Assembly: GCA_964557845.1 (NCBI GenBank)
Contig: CAZLBV010000198.1
Span: 1 to 10,592 of the forward strand
DNA from: CAZLBV01 sp964557845
GTDB lineage: Bacteria > Acidobacteriota > Aminicenantia > Aminicenantales > Aminicenantaceae
Direction of reading: 5' to 3'
Length of the DNA stretch: 10,592 bases
Shown here: piece by piece, positions 4,976 through 10,592 of the stretch
Position numbering within the stretch: position 1 is the stretch's first letter
How the letters are laid out: every line of letters starts with the position of its first letter
Notes under the pieces: generated by a model
The model's database searches: none
Seen by the model: the letters and a program-made list of their open reading frames with translations, nothing else
What the model was told of the DNA's origin: nothing
Position numbers and translations under genes: made by a program

Positions 4976-7315
4976 TCAGGTTTCCTGGTTAAAAATTATT
5001 TTTTTTATATCTTCATCCTTAGCTGTTCCGCTGTTAAAAATGAAACAGCGTGTGCATTCGAGCAGATGACGGTAAAAATTTCTCTGAAAATCTATTCTTT
5101 CTGGAGTGGTCACCAAAAGATGGGGATTAAAAAAGGGTGAAGCATCGCTTGGGGTCTTCTGGACTCCTATGGTTTCTCCGGCTTCCAGAAAGCGGAGAAC
5201 ATCTTCTGGGTCTGCCTCAAACAATGGAGGCGAGAATTTATCATTTTTAAGAATAAACACCCATTTAAGCGCCGTGCGTTTGACATGTTTGGCCGGGCCC
5301 TCTATCCAGTAGGGATCAAGGAGGGCCATGGATTTTTTCGAGGCCGTATAACAAAAGGGTGAGCCCCTGTCCAGCCGGCAGTCATCTATTTGGAGGCATT
5401 TTTCATTCGTACAATCTTCCTTGCGGGTAATGACGTTTTCGCATTTGCTGTGGTCGAATAGGGATGCCAATTCTGGATAGGAATCGACTGTATTGGTCGG
5501 CATAAACAGTTTCCTGTCGATCGCATCCGCCAGGGGAGTTCCTGCGGAAAAGCGGACGAAAATACAGTCATTGGAATGCAGCTTGGCCTGAGGATCATTT
5601 AGTAGGGAAAAGAAGAGTTCGGTTTTTTTGGTGCCTTTGGGGCCGATCAGTACCAGGCCTTGCCCGTTGAAATCCAGGGACATCCCCCGGACTGCATTGG
5701 AATTGAACAGGCGCTCGGATATATCCATGATCATACCTACTGCCAGGCTCCGGAGGGGACCATAATGATCAGCATTCACTACGATCCCGGTTTTTGTCTC
5801 GCTGTTATAGAAAACCCTTGGTTCCCTTCCCGGGATATTATCAACGGCATAAATGATCCCATGGGGCTCTAGATTGGCCTCTAATTCTGCGGGATACCAG
5901 TTTTCCAGCCAGAAGTCGTACAGATGGGATACATTTGTTCTTAGTTGAACGATCACACCATTTATATTGGCGTTCCATTCAAAATAATTTTGGTATGTGA
6001 GGTGGGATTCCATTTCTCCCACAAGGGCATCACGCATTTGGACCGAAATAGAGCCATCTGCCGGGACTGTTCCCCGGGTGTTGGTGAGAGTATTGTTCAG
6101 AGCGATCTTCTTGACTTTTCGGGCGGTTTTAAGATGGGTCAAAGCTTCGGTGATCCTGTCCATCCCCTTCTCTAGATTTTGCATGGAGGTCGCATAAGAC
6201 AAGCGGATGTAATCATCGGCGCCGAAGGCATCACCCGGAACCACTGCTACCTTGGCTTCCTTAAGCAGGTAATATGCCAGGCCGTAAGAGTTCCTGATCT
6301 GGGTTTGGTTGAATTCTTTTTTGTAATAGGCAGAAAAATTAGGGAATAGATAAAAAGCGCCCTGAGGTTTAAAGCAGGATAATTCCGGGATGCTTTGTAT
6401 GCGCATCAAAACATAATTTCTGCGCCGCTGAAATTCAGCCTGCATTTTCGAAATCTCATGTTGCGGTCCGTTAAGGGCTTCCAAACTGGCTTTTTGGGAG
6501 ATGGAACAGGGATTTGAAGTCGTGTGGCTCTGGATTTTTGCCATCCCGCTGATAATGTCTGCCGGCCCGGCAGTGTAACCGATTCTCCACCCCGTCATGG
6601 AATAGGATTTGGAGACTCCATTGATGATGATCGTTTTTTTCTTAACTTCTTCTCCTAAAGAAGCAAAGCTGAAAAAGCGAAAATCGTCGAAGATGAGTTT
6701 TTCGTAGATCTCATCTGCGATAACATAAATATTCTCTTCCAGGATAATATCGGCTAGAGCCTGGAGTTCGTTTTTTTGGTAGCATGCACCGGTTGGATTA
6801 GAGGGATTGTTTAGAATTAAAGCCTTGGTGGCAGGAGTGATGGCTGCTTTGAGCTGCTCGGGAGTGAGGAGAAAGCCATTTTCTTCTCTGGTGGGGATGA
6901 AAACGGTTTTACCTTCAGCCAGAGAGACCGCATGTGGGTAGGTTACCCAGTAAGGCGCGGGTACTATGACTTCATCTCCTTTGTTTATAATGGCTTGGAT
7001 GGCATGATACAGAGAACTTTTTGCTCCTGTGGAAACAATTATTTCATTCCGTTCATAGGAAAGGCCCGAATCTTCTTTGAATTTCTTGATTATCGCATCT
7101 TTGAGCAGAGGGATGCCTTCTGCCTGAGTGTATTTGGTGAAATCATCTTTTATGGCCTGGATCCCGGCGTTTTTTATATTTTCTGGAGTTGCGAAATCAG
7201 GCTCGCCCACACTGAGATCGACGACGTCTATCCCCTCGGCCTTCATAGCCTTGGCCTTGCTGGTTACCTTGAGGGTGGGGGATTCCCCAATTAAATTTGC
7301 CTTTTCTGATACCAT
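4976..7315 (-). CDS. Class I aminotransferase (aspartate type) fused to an HprK/PEPCK-like P-loop domain
   Basis: Residues 1-395 form a complete AspB-type PLP aminotransferase: SVGEPDF near 35-41, NNPSNPTG at 169-176, D201 in ADEIY, the PLP lysine K236 in SKSYSMTGWR, and R371 in YIRLSYA for the substrate carboxylate. It would exchange amino groups between aspartate and 2-oxoglutarate. A linker of about 40-50 residues leads to residues 440-779, which resemble the HPr kinase/PEPCK P-loop fold: VRGMSLDFNGQGLVLIG, a Walker A-like GPKGTKKT (558-565) and an ND pair at 582-583. The glycine before the P-loop lysine is replaced by K563, and the usual HprK histidine is R543. Five cysteines lie at 625-655, with a CTRC pair at 754-757. 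The frame is continuous with no stop at the junction. AAGGA lies just before the ATG. The C-terminal function is unknown; it may be regulatory rather than catalytic. Confidence 0.85.
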   Translation of the reverse strand: MVSEKANLIGESPTLKVTSKAKAMKAEGIDVVDLSVGEPDFATPENIKNAGIQAIKDDFTKYTQAEGIPLLKDAIIKKFKEDSGLSYERNEIIVSTGAKSSLYHAIQAIINKGDEVIVPAPYWVTYPHAVSLAEGKTVFIPTREENGFLLTPEQLKAAITPATKALILNNPSNPTGACYQKNELQALADIILEENIYVIADEIYEKLIFDDFRFFSFASLGEEVKKKTIIINGVSKSYSMTGWRIGYTAGPADIISGMAKIQSHTTSNPCSISQKASLEALNGPQHEISKMQAEFQRRRNYVLMRIQSIPELSCFKPQGAFYLFPNFSAYYKKEFNQTQIRNSYGLAYYLLKEAKVAVVPGDAFGADDYIRLSYATSMQNLEKGMDRITEALTHLKTARKVKKIALNNTLTNTRGTVPADGSISVQMRDALVGEMESHLTYQNYFEWNANINGVIVQLRTNVSHLYDFWLENWYPAELEANLEPHGIIYAVDNIPGREPRVFYNSETKTGIVVNADHYGPLRSLAVGMIMDISERLFNSNAVRGMSLDFNGQGLVLIGPKGTKKTELFFSLLNDPQAKLHSNDCIFVRFSAGTPLADAIDRKLFMPTNTVDSYPELASLFDHSKCENVITRKEDCTNEKCLQIDDCRLDRGSPFCYTASKKSMALLDPYWIEGPAKHVKRTALKWVFILKNDKFSPPLFEADPEDVLRFLEAGETIGVQKTPSDASPFFNPHLLVTTPERIDFQRNFYRHLLECTRCFIFNSGTAKDEDIKKIIFNQET

Positions 7316-7345
7316 TTTATTCCTTTTTTATACTAATAAGAGGAA

Positions 7346-8755
7346 TTAATTCTCTTCTTTTTCTTCCTCAGGATTCAGTTTATCTTTCATATATTTCTTT
7401 ATATCGACTCCAGTAAGAGATTTAACCACCTCGGGCATCTGGGCAATTATCTCAGCGACCTGACCCGTAATTTTTGAGGCGCCTGTTCCCTTGTCCCCTC
7501 CGATCAGCACGATCTTCTCGATCTTAGAGAGGGGCTCAGAGACGGCCCTGGCTAATTCCGGTAAACTGTTGAGGTACATTTCCAGAATGGCTGCCTGGTT
7601 GAATTTTTCCCAGGCTTTAGCTTTTTCCAGCATGGATTCGGCTTCGGCGAATCCGCTTAATTTGATCTTTTCCGCTTCCGCTGATCCTTCAAGCTTCATA
7701 GCGACTGACTTTCCTTTGGCTTCTGACTGGATGCGGTATTCTTCTGCATCTGCCTCTGCTTTTATCTGATTCTTTCTGGCTTCAGCCGGTTTAATGACAT
7801 TGGATTCAAGTTCTTTTTCGCGGCGTTCGATCTCCAGTTCCTCGATTTTTATGGCTTCCTGTTTTTCGATCTGCTTGACCTTGGCTTCCTGTTTCTTTAA
7901 TTCCTGATTGATCTTGTAACGTTCAATTTCGTAGGCAAAATCCGCGATGGCTTTTTTCTGATTGACTTCTACCTGTGACTCAGCTTTTTTAGCTTCATTC
8001 TCCCATTGGGCTTTTGCGATCAGGGCTTCGGCTTGCAGCCGGGCAACCTCTCCTTCTTTTTTCGCTTCTGAGGATTTGATGATGGCTTCTTTATCGGTTT
8101 CAGCCTCTGCAATGGCAGCATCCCGCTTGACTGCCGCGATCTGAGGTTTTCCCAGAGCAGCCAGGTATCCCTGTGTGTCGCTGATATCTTTCAGGGAAAA
8201 AGACATGATAAGCAGCCCCATTTGTGAAAAATCCTTTTGAGCTGCAGCGAACACATTCTGGGAGAATTCATCGCGATTGCGGTAGATCTGCTCAACTGTC
8301 ATTTTACCAAGAACTTCACGCATTTTTCCTTCCAGTATATTGACCGACACGTCCCTGATGCCTTCCTTGCCGATCCCCAGAAATTGTTCTGCGGCTTTTT
8401 GAATGGATTGTTCCGAGGATTCGATCTTAACCTGGGCCACCGCCTCTGCCATGATATGTACACCGCCAAAAGTCAGCACTTCCGGAGTTTTGATGTTTAT
8501 GGAGATGATCTCCATAGGAAGCACATCTACGGTTTCCAGAAAGGGGAGAACAAAGGTGCCGCCGCCGACTCGGTAGCGGTATCCGATCTTGGTTTTAGTC
8601 CCATCCGGGGCAATGGCTGTTCTTTTCCTTCCGCCGGATATTATGAGCACTTCATGTGGGCCGACTTTACGGTATTGTTTGGCCATGAGAAAAGAAAGCA
8701 GGCCAAGGATGACTATGATTATTCCGAAAAGAATTAAATAGGAGACAAGACTCAT
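7346..8755 (-). CDS. Flotillin-like SPFH/Band 7 membrane scaffold protein
   Basis: Flotillins oligomerise on the cytoplasmic membrane and organise functional membrane microdomains. The 469-residue product has one N-terminal membrane segment (about 4-25), an SPFH domain (about 28-200, including VGPHEVLIISGG and the VLPMEIISINIKTPEV stretch), a long Ala/Glu/Lys-rich coiled coil (about 205-385) with the AEAE-type repeats typical of flotillins, and the C-terminal flotillin segment AILEMYLNSLPELARAVSEP followed by IEKIVLIGGD. Length and order match FloT/YuaG. No NfeD-type partner gene is adjacent, unlike many bacterial flotillin operons. A strong ribosome binding site AAAGGAGG (8761-8768) lies 5 bases from the ATG. 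It is the first gene of the operon, 30 bases before the aminotransferase fusion. Confidence 0.93.
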   Translation of the reverse strand: MSLVSYLILFGIIIVILGLLSFLMAKQYRKVGPHEVLIISGGRKRTAIAPDGTKTKIGYRYRVGGGTFVLPFLETVDVLPMEIISINIKTPEVLTFGGVHIMAEAVAQVKIESSEQSIQKAAEQFLGIGKEGIRDVSVNILEGKMREVLGKMTVEQIYRNRDEFSQNVFAAAQKDFSQMGLLIMSFSLKDISDTQGYLAALGKPQIAAVKRDAAIAEAETDKEAIIKSSEAKKEGEVARLQAEALIAKAQWENEAKKAESQVEVNQKKAIADFAYEIERYKINQELKKQEAKVKQIEKQEAIKIEELEIERREKELESNVIKPAEARKNQIKAEADAEEYRIQSEAKGKSVAMKLEGSAEAEKIKLSGFAEAESMLEKAKAWEKFNQAAILEMYLNSLPELARAVSEPLSKIEKIVLIGGDKGTGASKITGQVAEIIAQMPEVVKSLTGVDIKKYMKDKLNPEEEKEEN

Positions 8756-8812
8756 TCTGACCTCCTTTGAATGATACCTTTGTTATTTTCGATAAAAATT
8801 GTGTAATATTAA

Positions 8813-8842
8813 ATCATATAATTTTTTTCGTGTATTTTTCAA
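8813..8842 (-). promoter_or_regulatory. Candidate sigma-70 promoter of the flotillin operon
   Basis: Reading the minus strand, TTGAAA (8842-8837) and TATGAT (8818-8813) each differ from consensus by one base and are 18 bases apart. Transcription would start near 8806, giving a leader of about 50 bases. The region is very AT-rich, which raises the rate of chance matches. Confidence 0.5.
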
Positions 8843-8854
8843 CAGATTTATCAT

Positions 8855-8897
8855 AGATATAGATATTTCCAGTTATTTAATCGAAATATCTATATCT
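8855..8897. repeat. Perfect 15-bp inverted repeat upstream of the flotillin promoter
   Basis: AGATATAGATATTTC (8855-8869) is the exact reverse complement of 8883-8897, with a 13-base spacer. The right arm encodes the last residues RYRYF of the glycosyltransferase, and the spacer contains its stop codon. No T run follows on either strand, so it is not a standard intrinsic terminator. Its position just upstream of the candidate -35 box suits an operator or an mRNA 3'-end stabiliser. Confidence 0.6.
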
Positions 8898-9575
8898 TAT
8901 TAAATGAAATATCGCGGCTAACCCATCCTTCCACCCGATCTTTTTTCCCTCATCATAGTCCCTTCCAGAATAAGAGATAGGGACTTCATAGATGCGGCAT
9001 TTCAATTTTGCTAATTTTATGGTTATTTCCGGTTCGAAACCGAATCGGTTTGACTTTAGTGTTATCTTATCAAGAATTTCCTTTTTAATGACTTTATAAC
9101 AAGTCTCCATATCCGATAGATTCAAATTTGACAGCATATTTGAGAATGTGGTGAGAACCTTATTTCCGACATAGTGCCAGAAAAAAAGAACCCGGTGAGG
9201 GCCTCCAAGAAACCTGGAGCCATAAACAGCGTCTGCTCTGCCGTCTAAGATCGGTTCCAACAAGACCGGGTATTCAGCGGGATTGTATTCAAGATCGGCA
9301 TCCTGAATAAGAACTAAGTCACCGGAGGCATGGGAGAATCCGGTTCGCAGGGCTGCGCCTTTGCCTTGGTTCTTTTCATGAAAAAAAACTTTTATTTTAT
9401 TCCCTTGAAGCTTTTTTAGGATTTCTTTCCCACCATCCTGGGAACAGTCATCTACCAGGATTATCTCTTTTTCCAGCGGGATATCAACTTTTTGAACTCG
9501 GTTGAGGATCTTTTCAATAGTATTCTTTTCGTTGTAGATCGGAATGACTATAGAAATTTTGTTAAAGGCATTCAT
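8877..9575 (-). CDS. Family 2 glycosyltransferase, dolichol-phosphate mannosyltransferase-like
   Basis: The 232-residue product is a GT-A fold family 2 transferase: ISIVIPIYNEKNTI at 8-21, VDDCSQDG at 41-48, NQGKGAALRTGF at 69-80, the metal-binding DAD at 92-94 within QDADLEY, GSRFLGG near 119-125, and DMETCYKVI then GRDYDEGKKIGWKDG, as in DPM1-like enzymes that load a sugar from a nucleotide donor onto a polyprenyl phosphate. It lacks the C-terminal transmembrane helices found in many bacterial relatives, so it would be soluble or peripheral. Its ATG overlaps the stop of the upstream decarboxylase as TAATG, so translation is coupled. The donor and acceptor cannot be read from sequence; proximity to UDP-xylose synthesis is only suggestive. 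Confidence 0.9.
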   Translation of the reverse strand: MNAFNKISIVIPIYNEKNTIEKILNRVQKVDIPLEKEIILVDDCSQDGGKEILKKLQGNKIKVFFHEKNQGKGAALRTGFSHASGDLVLIQDADLEYNPAEYPVLLEPILDGRADAVYGSRFLGGPHRVLFFWHYVGNKVLTTFSNMLSNLNLSDMETCYKVIKKEILDKITLKSNRFGFEPEITIKLAKLKCRIYEVPISYSGRDYDEGKKIGWKDGLAAIFHLIRYRYFD

Positions 9576-10516
9576 TATTTGTTTGCAGTTAATTTCTTTT
9601 TAAAATAATCGATTGTTTTTGTCAGGCCTTCCTCCCAAGAAGTTTTCGGCGACCATTTGAGCATTTTTTTGGCCAAAGATATATCCGGACATCTTCTGAC
9701 CGGATCATCAGAGGGAAGAGGGTTAAACTTGATCTTGGATCTACTTCCGGTCAGTTTAATGATTTTTTCAGCCAGCTCCAGAATAGTGCCCTCATCCGGA
9801 TTGCCAAGATTTACCGGGCCGATAAAATCTTCTTTGTCCATCATCAACTGGATCGCCTCGATCAAATCAGTCACAAAGCAGAACGAGCGAGTCTGGCTTC
9901 CGTCTCCATAAATGGTTAAAGGTTCCTCTTTGAGAGCCTGGACCACAAAATTACTGACAACCCGGCCATCATCAACAGCCATGCGGGGGCCATAAGTATT
10001 AAAGATCCGTGCGATCTTTATGTCTACATGATTCTGCCGGAAATAGTCCATAGCCAGAGTTTCCGCCACCCGTTTTCCTTCATCATAACAGCTCCTGATA
10101 CCGATGGGATTCACATGGCCCCAATAATCTTCAGGTTGAGGATGGACATCTGGATTCCCGTAGACCTCCGAGGTAGATGCAAGTAAAATCCTGGCTTTTG
10201 TCCTCTTGGCTAAACCTAACATGTTGATAGTACCCAAAACATTGGTCTTGATCGTCTTGATCGCATTATACTGGTAATGAATAGGAGAAGCAGGAGATGC
10301 CAGGTGAAAGATCTGGTCCACTTCCACAAACAGAGGTCGTATGATGTCGTGACGTATAACTTCAAAATAGGGAAAACCGGTTAAATGCCGGATGTTGTCT
10401 TTATGCCCTGAAAAAAAATTATCCAGGCACAGCACGTCATCGCCTTTTTCCAGTAAAGCTTGGCAGAGATGACTTCCTAGAAAACCGGCTCCTCCCGTAA
10501 CCAGAATACGCTTCAT
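9575..10516 (-). CDS. uxs: UDP-glucuronate decarboxylase (UDP-xylose synthase)
   Basis: UXS is an NAD-dependent short-chain dehydrogenase/reductase that converts UDP-glucuronate to UDP-xylose and CO2 via a 4-keto intermediate. The 313-residue product has the Rossmann glycine motif GGAGFLGSH at 8-16, DNFFSG near 32-37, the UXS hallmark stretch HLASPASPIHYQYN starting near 71, TSEVYG at 115-120 with E117, and catalytic Y144 and K148 in SCYDEGKR. The PEDYWGHVNPIGIRSCYDEG region separates it from GalE, RmlB and the UDP-glucose 4-epimerases. Length is standard for the bacterial enzyme. The ribosome binding site AAGGAG lies shortly before the ATG, and a short upstream open frame overlaps the start by ATGA. 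Confidence 0.93.
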   Translation of the reverse strand: MKRILVTGGAGFLGSHLCQALLEKGDDVLCLDNFFSGHKDNIRHLTGFPYFEVIRHDIIRPLFVEVDQIFHLASPASPIHYQYNAIKTIKTNVLGTINMLGLAKRTKARILLASTSEVYGNPDVHPQPEDYWGHVNPIGIRSCYDEGKRVAETLAMDYFRQNHVDIKIARIFNTYGPRMAVDDGRVVSNFVVQALKEEPLTIYGDGSQTRSFCFVTDLIEAIQLMMDKEDFIGPVNLGNPDEGTILELAEKIIKLTGSRSKIKFNPLPSDDPVRRCPDISLAKKMLKWSPKTSWEEGLTKTIDYFKKKLTANK

Positions 10517-10592
10517 CCTTTTTCTCCTTCATTTTGACCGTAGGCAATAAAGAGCATAGATTTAGTCTTGAGAACCTGTTTTTGCATCGCTA
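10513..10592 (-). CDS. Possible end of an upstream gene or short peptide (partial)
   Basis: A frame open to the window edge ends in TGA at 10513-10515, overlapping the UXS start as ATGA. If it begins at the ATG at 10587 it encodes only 24 residues (MQKQVLKTKSMLFIAYGQNE...). The four-base overlap is typical of operon junctions, so it may be the C-terminus of a longer gene outside the window. No family is recognisable, and a chance open frame of this length is common. Confidence 0.3.
   Translation of the reverse strand, partial: AMQKQVLKTKSMLFIAYGQNEGEKG

Noticed and set aside
4976..6100. The C-terminal P-loop region as a separate gene starting at an internal ATG
   Set aside because: The frame is continuous with the aminotransferase with no intervening stop, so a fusion is the direct reading; an internal start cannot be excluded but has no clear supporting signal that I found.
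6932..7294. A 120-codon plus-strand open frame opposite the aminotransferase start
   Set aside because: It overlaps the conserved N-terminal aminotransferase region on the other strand and is a shadow frame.
8237..8737. A 166-codon plus-strand open frame opposite the flotillin gene
   Set aside because: It lies wholly antisense to a well-recognised gene, has no family-like motifs and is explained by the codon bias of the coiled-coil gene on the other strand.
8855..8897. Inverted repeat as an intrinsic terminator of the glycosyltransferase operon
   Set aside because: The stem is AT-rich and no T run follows on either strand.

Overview
The window looks like chromosomal DNA from an uncultured bacterium with a Gram-negative-type envelope. 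It carries a PilR-like sigma-54 activator next to a type IV pilin-like gene, a sedoheptulose-7-phosphate isomerase (lipopolysaccharide heptose pathway), a PlsC acyltransferase and UDP-xylose synthesis. GC content is moderate. A low-complexity intergenic block built from CAGAAGATAG and ATCCGAA units resembles spacer repeats I associate with candidate phyla such as Omnitrophota, but that placement is a weak guess. No transposase, tRNA, rRNA, CRISPR array or phage gene is visible.

Plus-strand half (1-2936). The window opens inside a PilR/NtrC-type activator (1-777). The gap to the next gene holds a complete sigma-54 promoter layout: phased TGTC boxes (793-843), an exact IHF consensus match (884-896) and a -24/-12 promoter (911-928). 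It drives a type IV pilin/GspG-like gene (992-1525), which ends in a strong intrinsic terminator (1559-1597). A short plsC-gmhA operon follows (1658-2936): an envelope phospholipid acyltransferase and sedoheptulose-7-phosphate isomerase. It ends in a repeat-rich convergent gap with a hairpin terminator.

Minus-strand half (10592-3076). At the right edge a short open frame overlaps the start of UDP-glucuronate decarboxylase (9575-10516), which is translationally coupled to a family 2 glycosyltransferase (8877-9575). Next, a separate promoter region with a perfect 15-bp inverted repeat precedes a tight three-gene operon: a flotillin-like SPFH protein (7346-8755), a 779-residue fusion of a class I aspartate-type aminotransferase to a degenerate HprK/PEPCK-like P-loop domain (4976-7315), and an ATP-type phosphoenolpyruvate carboxykinase homologue (3076-4929).

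The most unusual item is that last operon. Aspartate aminotransferase and PEP carboxykinase are consecutive around oxaloacetate (aspartate to oxaloacetate to PEP). Here the transaminase carries a covalently attached P-loop domain resembling the kinase fold of the next gene, with altered catalytic positions and a cysteine cluster, and both follow a membrane-scaffold protein. A membrane-organised or regulated oxaloacetate/PEP node is an inference, not something the sequence proves.
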